DNA of 64,000 nucleotides, taken from positions 33,059 through 97,058 of the forward strand of contig VWZL01004333.1 in NCBI GenBank assembly GCA_013396915.1, given 5' to 3'. Position numbers and translations under genes: made by a program. The DNA is from Stercorarius parasiticus. Lineage: Eukaryota; Chordata; Aves; Charadriiformes; Stercorariidae. Within the stretch, counting starts at the first letter, position 1, and every line of letters starts with the position of its first letter. Below the pieces are notes generated by a model. That model did no database searches. It had not been told where the DNA came from and saw nothing but the letters and a program-made list of their open reading frames with translations. Shown piece after piece: positions 51,912 through 64,000 of this stretch.

Positions 51912-52010
51912 GTGATCCTCATTTTACTTCAAGCCCTGCAATTTTACCTGGAAAACCTAAGTCCATAGCTGTGCAAAGAGGTTGAGTGGCTTACTGTGAG
52001 CCAGGGTGCT
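51912..52010 (-). repeat. Ancient MIR-like (CORE-SINE) remnant
   Basis: GATCCTCATTTTAC (51913-51926) followed by GCAAAGAGGTTGAGTGGCTTAC (51973 on) mirrors, in order, the reverse-complement MIR pattern: an ATTTTACAGATGAGG block, then an AGAGGTTAAGTGACTTGCC block. Between them is a divergent stretch with a likely insertion. Edges are approximate. Confidence 0.4.
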
Positions 52011-55000
52011 TGTCCTCCCATTGCAGAGGTGATGTATGGCCCACACGGACCTAATAGCTTCCCTGGCCAGAAAGAGCAATAGTCTCTTGCTTACAGAATA
52101 CTCTTGATTGCTCTGAGTGTTTTTACTGCAGGCCATCTAAGTTTTACTATGAGGTGGCACTGACTGCTGAAACATCAACAAACCTTTATATGCAAACTGC
52201 TAACATGTTTTGCCAGAGCTATTCAGAGATGGAAACTCACTGATATTCCACAACCTGCAGGAGCACTCAACTTCTGCCTCTTCTTGGTCCTCATCCCTGG
52301 AAAGAAGAGCTGTTCTTGTCTGATGGAAGAACCCTTATTTGAAGCTTTCTGAAATTGTGAGACCCTTTTGGTCTCCCCTGCCCTTGTGTGATCTGGGCGT
52401 TTGGCAGCAGCTCAGTTCCTCAAGGTTGGGGAATGACAATCAATTCTAATCATTGGCTGATGTTGAAAATTTGCACTTGGTCCTGGAGGATCTGAGCTTC
52501 TGCCAGAAATTACAAGCGTTTAGTAGTCCCCTGGTTAGTGTAAACACTTGCAGCTACTAATTAACAGTAACTTTTCACTTGCCTGCTCTGGGGAGAACTG
52601 AACTGCTGCTAAATAACAGTGCTTCTTCTAAGGCAGTAGTGCTGTGTTCATCTTATGCTAGTCTATGACCAGCATGAAGAAAAGAGTGGTCCTGCCTTTC
52701 CCTACAGCCTTGCCTTCTTGTTGTGCTGGCATTAGTGAGCATGTGATTGTGGGATGGCTTGCACTGAAAACTAACCCTCCAAAAAGTAGTTTTCCTTTGG
52801 GTCAGTAAACTGATGTGACTCACTGTATGGCTCCATTTACTGTTAGAGCTGATGAAATGGAGGAAATTGCAATCTGAGGCCATAGGAAGGGGAATCATTC
52901 TTTTTGACAGCAGAGCAATCTTGGATTGGCTTAAACCATCCTGAAATGACCCATTCAGACTTTGTGATCCTCTCTGAATCGTTTCTTGACTTTCAAGGGA
53001 CACACAACTCACAGTTTTAGAGCACAGTCAGGGAAGAGAAAGGAGCAGATGTGACACAATGAAAAGATACAATGCAAGAGTGGTTCATCAGGCATGGGTG
53101 GTTTAATGTCTCTTTGAGAATCACTTGTAGAATTAGTGTGAACCTGAGACTACTTTAACTTCTGCAAACTTTCTTCCAGCAACCTTTTGAATTAAGCTGG
53201 TGGATAAGTGAGGCACCTTCCTCACTCTTTCTAGCCACTCCCAGTAGTCCCATAGTTCTTGTGCTTGAATACATTCCTCTTTAAACAGAAAAATATCTTG
53301 TAGTATGTAATTACTATAAGGTTTGTTGCTGGTAAAAAGTAACTTCATTTATGGTCTATTTGTGGCAGGGCTGTGTGCTCAGAGCAGTTTGGCAGAGCAG
53401 ACTAGCCTGTTCTAACAACAGCTTTTTTTTTCTAGAGGAATAATAATTCCATAATCATGGAATTTTGGCTTGGTGTTTTTTCAGTCATTGCTGGAAAGAG
53501 TGAAAGCGTCTTATCTCTTGCATTCCTGTACAATGGCTGACTTTGTATAGAACATCTGTCATTTGCTCAGTCTTTATTGCCATTCATATTGAAGGCAATG
53601 ATGAATTGCTGTTTCAATGTCTTCATCAGATTGCGCAGATAATTTTCTTTGAGCAGTTACCCATTTATCCTCAAAGGACTATCCGGAGGGTTTAATTGAT
53701 CTAATATAGCACAATGGCATGTGTCAATCTACTAGCCAGCCCTTTCTTAATATCTCACTCCTGTTCTTTTAATTTCACTTCAGAGAAACTCATAATGAAT
53801 GAGTAATAACTACCATACCTCATCATTCTATAGACGTATTGATCGATTCACTGTGTCTATTAGGGCCTCAAGATCTTTCACAGAGTTAGGCAAGAAACAT
53901 GCTTCTCTATTTTTTTTAAATAACTCTGCATTTACTAAGTAATTTAGGATAATTTTTGTGACTGTTGCTGCAGGCGTGTCTGGTTTCATGTCACCTCTCA
54001 TGGCCATTGAATTTGTGCTAATATGGTTTTCAGACTTTTGCCTGTCACGTAGGCCTACTGTACGGCATATTTGTTGGATGCAGCTTATTTTATAGGCTTT
54101 TGCCTAACTTTTAACTGATGGGGATCACAGTAATTCTTCTGATAGAAGCTTTGATTCTGTTTCAAGAACTAATAGTGAAGTCAGTATTTCATCTTTTTTG
54201 TGTGTGAAATGAAGAAACATACATTCAATATCAGATCAGAATGAGGGTCTGGATGTCAATTAGGCTCAGTTAACAGGACCAATTTTGTGGTCTTCAGAAA
54301 GTCTGTATCTGCGCTAGGGGATTAGTCTTATGTCTAGTAGCCAGCTGAGAGAGTTAAAAAAGACACTAAGCTGAATTTTGCATATATGTTTATGCAGTAC
54401 TCCCAAAACCACAGAGTGTATGCCTCTTCAGAGTAGCAGTATAAATAGCCTTTTTTTCCCCTCATGTATTCCCCAGACAGACTTCCCTCTAGTTGGCTTC
54501 TGTTATCTTCTTTGTAGGTTCTATCACATTTCCCCTTCACCTAACGTGGTCTCTGTACTTAGAGCTGCGGATGATATAGCTTAGTGTCCTTCCACATGAG
54601 ATAAAGGCTTTTGTCTCCAGGTTATTCCCAGACGGATGGGGGAAATAGTGAACAGTAAATCAGCTTCAAAGTCTAATGAAACTATTAGACTTTTTGCCTA
54701 ATCAAGTACTTTGCATTTTGACTCCACAGATGGCTAAATAGTCTGGATTTATAATTTTCTCTAATTTGGTCCAATTTTGTATCCTTAGAAATCACAACAG
54801 ATTGCCCATTGCACATTTGTGTGGCCATTTCTCCAATCTTTGTACTCCTATGCTCTAGTGGAGATCTCGGTGAAGGTTCTCAATCCAGCTGTGCTTCTAT
54901 CAGTGAAGATGGCCTGTAGCATTACTTTTCTTGGCAGCATTTTGAATTGTCTGTGGCTTTGCATTTAAATATGAAGAAGTTGTGTGCAGCATGTTAGAAT

Positions 55001-58000
55001 TTATTTTTACCCTATCCTATAAAAACGGCTACAAAAAACCTGAAAAAGACAACCTTGACAATCATTACACTCAAATGTTCTTGGTTTAACAGAGTGACCT
55101 CTAATTCTTCACCCTCAATTTTGATTCAAGAAATAACTGTAGCTGGAATTTTTCATCTGCAAATAATTGCAGCTACATTTTACAGCACTTAGCCTGATTA
55201 CAGTTCCCACAGAGCTATGGTGAAGTGTGAGTTGTGTGTCGCTCTGCTTCCATTATGGGGTCTGAGTTTATCCTGCATTTTTTCTGATCCAGCTGATTCT
55301 GAAGAATTACACTGCTCAGGCATGTTTTGATGAAATGGTGTGTCTTAAAAACGTACCAATTTATTGAAACCAAAATTTTGCACAACAGTGTAAACATTTC
55401 AGTAAGCCTAACTGAGAAGATTTCTTTCCTCTAGGGTTGAACCACCGATTAAAAACAGTGAGATAGATGGAGAGTGAGCTGAAACCCAAGGGAGCTACTG
55501 TCTCATAGTGCATTAATGTGGGGAGTGTATGAAAAGGAACTGAAAATGATTCTTCACCATATTGGGGGCTGATTGCTTTACTTCTCAATATATCAGCTCT
55601 TCTGGATGCTCTATGACCACTCGTTTTCTTTTGTAACCTTCCCAGCAGAGGAATCACCTCCCATATTTTGGAAAATCACGTGTTCCAAAAATGATGGGCC
55701 TGAAAGAAGCAAGCTACTCTTTTCCATCTTCTGCACTTTTCATCTATTTTAAAAATTAAAAACCTGGATAATAATAATAGGGAAAACACCAGTGAAATGT
55801 GCAGACATATTGGCAAGCTGAGAAGGAACCGGGAGGAAAATCCAAAGAGGATCCTGGCCATGGTTCCACGCATGTTTTAAAGCATCTTTCCTCTGCTGCT
55901 CAGTTTATGTAATTTAAGAACTCAGGGTTATAAAGATGACATGAGAGTCATCTAGAGTCTTGAATTAAGCAAGCTGAATTAGATTTACAGAAGCTGATTT
56001 CTGTTGCTGTAAACCTCTTTTCTCTCTGAGCAGTCAATATGCTGCTACATCAGCAGTCTGCAAAAACAGGGACAGCAGTTACAGTTTGTAGTACCTTCCC
56101 TCTACAGCTGAAAACTGTAGGACTAATAGTAAGCTTTGGGTTGTTTCTGAAAGAACAATACGAAGTGTTTAATGGTTAGAGTGTTTGCTGGGGCACCATG
56201 TTCTTCTGCTTTTTTGTAAATTCAAGTAATAATAGGTTCTTGATAAGGTTATGAATTCTAAGCTACTACAGTTTTAATATGACACTAACAACTCTGATTA
56301 GTTGAGCATTGAACTGGAGGTGGTTTGTTAGAAAACAACAGGCTGCATTTTGGGTCCTGCGGTCTGCCTGGAGGTTGTGGAATTGTGTTTATTTTTCTTA
56401 GTATTTTTTGTGTTTGTAGGTGATGCTTTTTTTGCTACACATGTTTATGTCTCACATGACCTTTCAGAAGTGAGGAAGGAGAGCTTTTGCTATTAAAAAT
56501 TTAGTAAGAACCTCCTTCACACTTGGCTGTGTTCGCTCTTCAGTTAAATTCACTACTGTGACACCCTTACTTAAAGTGGCTTTCTTGGCTGAAGACGATA
56601 GATTGAGACATTACCCTCCATTCAGCTTGTTTTTACGGACTGGAGAATGAAACCATGGTGTCACAACTTTTCCAAAATAATAACCTCTGAAAATAAATGT
56701 GATGCAGATGATACACTCCAGGCATACAATTGTGCAGGAAATGCTTAGTATGAAAGTTCCCAAAGATCTTTTCATCCTCATAAAACAATCTTTATCTCTT
56801 GCCTTCCTTTCCTAGTCAATCCAACCGAGGCAACGAGTATCCACAAGGTCTTTGGTGGTTGGTTTGTTATATCTGATAGAGTTCTTTTACGCCGACTGGA
56901 TTTCCTGTTGAAATTACTCAGTGCAGTGCTTTTTCTTGACATTTTTTTTTCTTTTTGAACTGATGGTCACATACATACTGTCTTTGAAGTAGTCACCACT
57001 GAAACCTAGCATTTGCCACCAAGTACCATCTGAATTTTACAAAACCGTCTTAACCATCTGTGATGTAACAAGTGATAATGCATAAGTGAGGATTTTGTTT
57101 AGAATGATCTCTTGTATGGCAGGCGCAATGGGAATGCACATATTGCTGTGGATGATGCAGCCTGCTCCGTCAGGCTTGTGACTGATGAGCTCTCTAAGCT
57201 CAGGGAATTTCTGATATCAGAATATTTTTAGCCATTTTTATCTTCAAAGGGACTTGAGTCTTCAGAAAACAAGAGAAACTTTTATGGTCTGAGGTCTGGG
57301 CAGTCATTTCTGGTATTTGGATGCTAGGACACTTCTGATGCTTTGTTGTATATGAGAGCAAATATTGATATTTTATAAGGATAGCTCTATGAATACACTA
57401 AATGTCCTGCAGGGTATTATGCTAGTACCCTACATTACCTTGCACCTAAGACTCTTTACAGGTGTTGATTGCAAAGTAAAAAAAATCTGTTAGGATCTGG
57501 ATTTGAGACTACCAGATCTTAACATACACTAATGCACACAGTAGCGTTAGCTTTTCATGCATGCGTATCTTGCAGTGGTGAATATTGACTGCACTCCCCA
57601 GCTCTACACTCCATGGTGTTTGGGTGTCAGTGCTTGAACTACTTTTATTCTGTCTGACCTGTTTTGTTAATAATTACTGTGTCTATTAACACTGTTTTGT
57701 GCAATTCCTTGGGATGTGTGGAAACATAAGAGCTACACAAATGTATACAAGTGTAGTATGGTGTCACTGCTTATGTGTCGATTTTGGCACAACAGCATGC
57801 CAGTTGGGGAAAGGCAAAGGCTAATATTCAACAGATGGCAGTCCTAAACCCTGTAATAATGGCTGCAGTTATTTTCATTGCTGTCATTTGATGACACATT
57901 CAATAGTTGGAAAAGACTTGAACCGGGTAATCACAGCAAATATACTCCAAAGGACCAGATGCACTTCAAACTATCAAAATGGTGATGGATGTTCAGGCTG

Positions 58001-59539
58001 AGTGCCACTTCTGTCCATATTCCAGGTATATTTACTGCTGAGGACAGAGCCACATTGCTGTCATACATAGGGCTGGCATTTTTCCCTTCTGGAGTAACCA
58101 GGAACAAAACATAAAAATTGGCATCTGTTGTAATAGGGAAATTATTCTATATTGCTGATATGTCTGTGTACTGTTATCACGTATATAGTGACAGATATTA
58201 GTTTGCAAATTTTTCAACATGAAGATCAAAACATTAAAAACCAGAAAAGGTTTGTTGTGAAAGCCTAAAGAATTTTAAAAATAGATCATAAGCTTCTCTG
58301 AATGGTCCTGATAAAAATCATACCAGTTTAGGGGCAAAAAGCATCAGACGATTGTATCTCAAAGTTTTACAAAGTTAAAGGTATTTTTGTCCTTCTAGCT
58401 TAAGAAGCCACTGAACTGTTTGTTATTATCCTTATAGAGGACTTCCATTTCATAATTTGAAGATTTAATGATTTAGATTTTTATGATTTTTCTTTCTCAA
58501 ATTTGAAGGATAAAATTATGATAATCTGTGCTCTGGCAAAAAAAGACATTGGCTTTTAGAAAATTAATTAGATCATATTTGAATATTCATAATATTACTT
58601 TGCATCTGTGTAAAAATAGTTCTTGTTAGTTGCCTGGAGATTTAGGAGTGATCTACTATGACCCAATTAAAAAAAAAGTCCAACAAAGCAGGCCTTCATG
58701 TTTATTTTATTTTTTCTAAAAAAAGAAAAAGAAAGTAAAATCACATTGCTTTATTTAACAATTCTGTTCAAGCCTCCAAACACTACAACAAAGCGGGAAT
58801 GTTTCACAGCTGCCATCAGTGATCTAACACTTAATATTAAGACAGCTCCTACTGTGATACGTTTTAAACTGTTTCTTCCCTCTGATGGGCTAACAACATA
58901 ATAGGGATCAGGAAAACAGTTCTGAACATGGCATTGCTAAAATCTCTGCAAAAAATTCTAAGTTAAGCCTTCTTTCTGACCCTACCTTCTGTAATTGCTG
59001 CAAAGCAGATTGAGAGAACCTGCAGAAAAAATCTTGTTAAAACAGACTGCTGTTTTATCAGCTGATGTTGAGCTACTTATATGAGGTCCTTGGTGCAACT
59101 TCTGTTGTATTCATGGCTTCTACGAAGTGGAGCATTAAAAAAGCCATAAACAAGGGCGGAAATCCATAAATCAACCTGAATGGGAAATTGAAATTATAAC
59201 AAGACTTTACAAATCTCCTAATAAAATGAGAGAGGTTGGTGTGGTAGTTTTGTTTTTGGTTGTTTTTTTTTTTTTTTAACTCCACAGCCTTGAAAGGTAT
59301 ATGGAGCACATGCATCTGGAAAGGATTTTCTTATTTTTGCAAGCAGGTTGTGTGTGCATACTTGCTTTGCGATATCAAGGCCACTGATATCTATAGGAAA
59401 TCTCTCCCCAGTGTTTTCGGTGCACCTTGGATCAGCCTCCTTTAATTTTAAGCCCTCTGCAGAATGAGGCTGGTCATCATCTGAGACCAGCCTTTCCAAT
59501 TGATTTAGAGCCAATCAGGAAAGATTATATTGCAGCCAA
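52011..59539. other. Non-coding, unique AT-rich sequence
   Basis: About 7.5 kb with no supported gene or recognised transposon. A perfect inverted repeat with 8-bp arms lies at 53445-53464, and a 15-T run at 59263-59277. Open frames at 52.65-53.0 kb, 55.2-55.9 kb and 59.1-59.5 kb have no domain or splice support. Confidence 0.5.
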
Positions 59540-59720
59540 AGGTATAGGATCAGGACTCAGGAATTTAGGATTTGTTTCTGTGATGTACCATGTACACTGG
59601 GGAAAGTAATTTTGCTCTAGATTAGAATTTTAAGTACCTGCATCAGTAGCTCTGAGATGCTGCACATTGGAAGCAGAGACCGGCTTTGCACAGTCCATGT
59701 CCAACATCCTGCCTGCTCCA
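59540..59720 (+). repeat. Ancient MIR-like remnant
   Basis: GGATCAGGACTCAGGAATTT (59547-59566), then CTGGGGAAAGTAATTTTGCT (59597-59616), follow the order of the sense MIR pattern: GGACTCAGGAGACC, then GACCTTGGGCAAGTCACTT. The rest is too diverged to align by eye. This is a tentative call resting on two blocks at the right spacing. Confidence 0.35.
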
Positions 59721-61609
59721 AGGGTGGAGAGGGAAGTTTTTTGCTGATGGGAAAATTAGGATACCTGTTGCAGAACAGAGGTACAAAGATCCAAGTAGCC
59801 CAGGTCTGAAAGGGTATTAGAGAGTGGGATTTACCTGCTTATTTGAAGCAGTTTGCTCGACGTTATGAGTTGAGGAAGAGCAGTTTACTCTTCCTTTAAA
59901 ACAGTGTGGAACTATACATTCCAAGTTTCAATCTTAATAAATCTGCATGCAGTTCTGACACTTTTACCCAGTCTGGATGGTCCCAGTGATGATGCTCTGA
60001 TTCTGCACTCAATGACGGAGTGTCAGGTCTGTACTGAACACAAGTCAGACTTGAGTCATGTGTGTCTCCATCCTCCAGCTGTGCAATAGGATAAATGATG
60101 CTCCCTTAATTATAAAATATCCTGAAGACAAAAAAATGATTGCAAACAACTTGACTACTAAGGCTCTGTGGTCCGTATTAAATAAACAGCCAGACAGCCA
60201 ACCTGACACAGAGTAGCACAGACACAAAAACACCAGCCAGCCATTCAAACAAGCCCTCGTCCCAGTCATCCGAATAGGTCTGAGCCTCAGAAGTGTTGTG
60301 GGCAAAGGTTATGTACAGATTTCATCTGAACTCTTTTTTTTTCTGGACTTAATGAGTACCTTTGAGCATTGCAGTCAAGAAAGCATTCCATCTTGTGACA
60401 GCTTTTGTACAAATGAGAAAAAAGGACATTTTAAGCAAACTTCATGCTCAAATGGGGGGGTGGGTTTTTTTGTTTGTTTAATACTCATCTAATTTTGCAT
60501 AACTTTAGAAACACCATTTTATATTGTACAGGTCCAATACAAATTAAAAATTGTTATTAGGCTATTAAGAATATATCTACTGCTATCGGTTATTGCCTCT
60601 GTTAAACTGAACATTTTTCTACTGCTTGGAAAGATCCATAAGAACTCTGAATCTATAAAAACTTCAATAATATTTAATAATATTGTCATGGAAAACCTGC
60701 TGACCTTTGGTCCTAGTTTTTAATAGATTGACATAATTGCAGATTCACTTACTGTAGCAGGCACAAAATTAAAAGCACAAGTAATTGTCATGCTGATACC
60801 GGAAACCCGTGGCTGAAAGTGCAAACCTGTCTCTATCTTTTTAATTTGTATTGTTGAATAGGATAAAAATCAGATTTATCAGCAGAGGGAGTGTGTGGGA
60901 ACCATGCTAAACTGATCCAGGGGAATCAGCTTAGAATCTCAAACGTAATTTAGAAGCTCCAAGTCCTGTTTTGATGCTTGCAGACGCACTGCAATCAACA
61001 GGAGTTCAGGAGATTGGAGCACTGTTGTGGAACTGGTTAATTTGATGCAATTTGATTCTGAGCTTACTTCAAAAGCTGGTCAGCTGAAAACAAACTAATA
61101 CTGAGGCTGTGCATAAGAACATTATCTTCCTAAGGCAAGATTAAAGTGTAGAAATCTGGGCTGTCAGACATCTTATGAAGCCAAAGAAAGTGTTGCATGA
61201 GCAGTACTATGGCCCTTTTATTTTGTAGTGGTGTTGCTTGGACTTGTTTACCAAGAACAATCCTGTCCCACCGTTCTGCCCATAGCCCTGGACGCTGAAA
61301 GACCTTCACTGGCCTGTCTCTCCACTCTCCATGTCCATTTTCTTTCTTTCTCTATTTCCTTTTTTCTCCCTTTAATCTTCTTCATGTGAACTTCAGTGGT
61401 GACAAAAATTTGTGACTGAACCAGATGCTTCTTCCAGTGGCTGGATGGGGTTTCAGCACATTTATGGTGTTTCACCTCCATATAAACCTTGGAAGTGAAT
61501 GAGGTCTCCAGGTCTGTCTGTATGTAACCTGTCTCTGGAGGTATCATGAGTTGCGTTGATGGAGTTCCTGATTCTATATGTTTTTAGTTTTAGAAGTACC
61601 CTTCAAATG
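59721..61609. other. Non-coding, unique sequence
   Basis: No gene recognised. About 60530-60800 is AT-rich and non-repetitive. A polypyrimidine tract lies at about 61338-61383. Confidence 0.5.
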
Positions 61610-61705
61610 AGACTGAGGGCCACATTGTACTAGGAGCTGTGTACCTAAAGACTAAGAGACAGTACCTGCCACACTGAGCTTGAAGTCTAGGTAGCATAAG
61701 GCCAA
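61610..61705 (-). repeat. Ancient L2/MIR-type remnant, copy 1
   Basis: CACATTGTACTAGGAGCTGT (61621-61640), then ACAGTACCTGCC, then GAGCTTGAAGTCTAGGTAG, follow an old amniote repeat pattern: ATTGTGCTAGGCACTGTAC, then CAGTCCCTGCCC, then GAGCTTACAATCTA. The same pattern recurs at 63385. Family naming is from memory, so the class (L2 tail or MIR-associated) is tentative. Confidence 0.45.
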
Positions 61706-63384
61706 AAGGGGAAAGCCAGTGGTACAGTACAAATCAGAGTAGCCAAATTGGAATTAGTTTCCTAATCCCTGAAATTCAGTCCACTGCTACACACTACCTT
61801 GCACACCAAGAATACTCTTATATGGGATAAATGGATGTAGTTTTAGGGACTATCAGTTGCTGAAACGATCAGTAAAGCCACATATCACCTGTGGTTATTG
61901 CCCGCGTGCTCACTCTCACCACAGTATATGCCAAGCAATGTGAGTTTTTTAGTCCTCTGTCGTTAGATTAGTATCCAGTTATCGTCCCTGAGACTAATGA
62001 TACCTGTGGAACAGGGTTAATGAAGAACTACTTCAATTATTTTATCAATAGCTTTTTCTTTTTAGCATCCTCTGAAGGATAATCTGGTTTACCATCTGGG
62101 ACTATTATAGAGCTGTCTATAAAAGATGGATAACATTTTAAAATCCCAACTAGAATTGCCATCAGCCTTTGTTACACTAAGGCCATTTCCTTAAACCTTT
62201 ACCTGAAGTGAATTTTTAATTATGAAAGTCAGCCAAAATTTTCATCCCAATTACAGCAGGCATACCAAAAGCTTAATATCAGCAGCTGATATTGCTGCAT
62301 ATAGATAGAACGGGATTTCAGTTCTCCACAAAATAAATCAATAATGAAAGAACTTATTTATAGCATTTCCTTTTCAGTCACATTGCATGGCATTATACTT
62401 GTAGAGCTGAAAATTTAGATTGGTTTCTGTGTTTCTGTATTGATGCATCCTGTGTTTGACATATGTAGACAAAAGATAAAGCTTTTTTACTTGTTCACTT
62501 AGCCTATTGTTTCTACTGGAAGGGAGAATTTCTACTTTTTAGCCATCTGTGTGTGATGAGTATTACTGAAATTCATGGGAACTTTTCCAGTGATAACTAG
62601 AGCAAGCCCTTCCTAACTAGCTGAAGTAACTGTCTCTGGGCAGGCAAACCTCTCATGTAGGGTGCCAAACTTCTGAAATTTCTGGCTCTTTCTTGAGAGT
62701 GGACAGTGAGGTCTCATTTAAATCTTGAAAATAAGTCCTTGAATATCTGAATTTAAACTCTCATACTGACGCATGTGAAATAAGCGACTACTATTAAAAA
62801 TGTACATTTGCCTACCAAAAGTGTAGTTAAACTATATGGTACACTACTAAAAGACAGATTAGGTAGAAATGGATTACATAGAATTACTGGAGTGTAATCA
62901 CAAAGTTAAGAAATAGAAAAATGTTATTGTCAATATATCATTGTCATATTAGGTGGTTAGATAGTCATATCCTGCACAGTTCAGCTCTTTTATTAATGAC
63001 TTAAAAGTGGAATGTCGACTCTGTATGTACATAATGTCATTATAAATAGAAAATACCTCTCTGCATCTTTATATTGTACAGAATCTGAACCTGCTCAATA
63101 CTTGTTTAGTTCACCCTATTTAGAGAGTTTAGAGTTGTCCCACAAGGAAGCAAACAATTTGCATAAAGCGATAGGAAAGAAATAAGAACAAATTATTTCT
63201 CTGAATAGATAGATTTTAAATCCATTGTTTGAAAAGCTCTTTTATCATCAGCAGAGTGATAGATTATTTCTTTAAGGGAAAATGGCAGTAATTAGTTATA
63301 ATACCTGAGAGAACTCAATAAATATTTGCTAAATTAAGATTATTTATTATTTGTATTCTAGGAGTGTCTATAAGACTCCCGTGA
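61706..63384. other. Non-coding; enhancer-like AT-rich block inside
   Basis: No gene. The part at about 62030-62350 is non-repetitive and rich in TAAT-type sites, for example TTTAATTATG near 62215-62224. It holds a perfect odd palindrome, AATATCAGC A GCTGATATT, at 62275-62293, centred next to an E-box. This resembles conserved regulatory DNA, but conservation cannot be seen here. Confidence 0.35.
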
Positions 63385-63600
63385 GATCAGAGCCCCATTG
63401 TTCTAGGAACTGTATAAGAACAGCTGCTACCCTAAACGGCATACAGTTCAAAATAGATGGCAGGGAAGACAGGAAGGGAAACAGAATCGCAAAGAAGCAA
63501 AATTAATTGCCTGAGGGCACAAAGTTAGCAGCAGAGCTAAGACTGTGATCAGGTAGGTCTCTTCAAAGCCACCTTGGAGCTTTATCTATTGGAGCAGGTA
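63385..63600 (-). repeat. Ancient L2/MIR-type remnant, copy 2
   Basis: CCCCATTGTTCTAGGAACTG (63393-63412) matches copy 1 at 61620-61639. Further on, AATTGCCTGAGGGCACAAAG (63505-63524) followed by AGCAGAGCTAAGACTGTGAT mirrors the reverse-complement MIR block, CTTGCCCAAGGTCACACAG then GGCAGAGCTGGGATT. Seeing both parts in one copy fits a CORE-SINE with an L2-like end. Edges are approximate. Confidence 0.5.
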
Positions 63601-64000
63601 CCTCCCATTCTTATCCTGTCCCCTTTGACTTCCAGCCCATCTCACAGTGCAACAACCAGCCTCTGATACCCGCCATCAAGGCTGTACTCAGCTCCTCATC
63701 TTGTGGATACCTCAAGCCAAGTCTTTTACAGAACATTTCTGTTTTCTGAGTATAATGTCAGGGTAATCTTCATTTCCTTTGAGATGGTTCCTCTATCTGC
63801 ACCCACAGCTCATCCATTATACTTAGATAGGACAGCAAGTTTGCTTTAGATTTCTTGATATTTCTCACTTCTCGTCACAGTTTATACCTTCTGTCTTCTG
63901 CCAAGTTTACTACTGTATCTTGCTGGCACCCTATTCTTCTTTTGTCACTTTTTTGTCTTCTTCACCTTATGAGCAGAAAAGAACATGGAAATCCAGCAAG
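63601..64000. other. Non-coding, nothing recognised
   Basis: A pyrimidine-rich but otherwise ordinary stretch to the window end. No gene, repeat or RNA seen. Confidence 0.5.

Noticed and set aside
59263..59277. 15-T run as a poly(A) tail of a minus-strand retrocopy.
   Set aside because: Sequence on the right does not read as a transcript 3' end, and no flanking direct repeat was found.

Overview
This window looks like avian nuclear DNA from a gene-poor, AT-rich region: intergenic, or inside a very long intron. The strongest clue to the organism is its CR1 LINE fragments. Three (803-1092, 10671-10805, 18575-18614) carry the typical CR1 3' terminus, repeated ATTCTATGAT, on the minus strand. 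A fourth (49348-49417) carries it on the plus strand. Low repeat density, short 5'-truncated CR1 copies and very old CORE-SINE/MIR-like remnants fit a bird genome. A crocodilian or turtle is less likely but not formally excluded. The species cannot be named from this sequence.

I found no protein-coding gene I can support. The longest open stretches are about 110-140 codons. At the base composition I judge by eye (roughly 38-39% GC), stops occur about once per 15 codons, so one or two stop-free runs of this size are expected by chance in 64 kb read in six frames. They show no recognisable domain, coding-like composition or convincing splice architecture. I see no tRNA, rRNA, snRNA or CRISPR array, and no bacterial-type operon.

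Layout. 1-9.7 kb: unique AT-rich DNA with a TTTG microsatellite, a CR1 copy and a MIR-like remnant. 9.7-10.9 kb: a layered CR1 nest, with a long ancient CR1, then a second ancient piece split by a younger CR1. 10.9-20.4 kb: mostly unique, with an AC microsatellite and a 40-bp CR1 stub. 20.4-21.5 kb: a compositionally distinct, possibly LTR-derived block. 21.5-33.4 kb: unique AT-rich DNA with an enhancer-like segment at 29.4-29.8 kb. 33.4-34.5 kb: the most promoter- or enhancer-like part, with a CpG-rich pocket, a homopurine tract and a closely spaced E-box/MEF2 pair. 34.5-49.3 kb: unique DNA. 49.3-64 kb: a plus-strand CR1, three or four ancient MIR/L2-like remnants, and a homeobox-site-rich block with a 19-bp palindrome at 62.3 kb.

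If the window has a function it is probably regulatory. The best candidates are 29.38-29.79 kb, 33.5-34.4 kb and 62.0-62.35 kb, all judged from motif grammar and composition only. I did not find a new gene system. Repeat family calls come from recalled consensus patterns, not from a database search.
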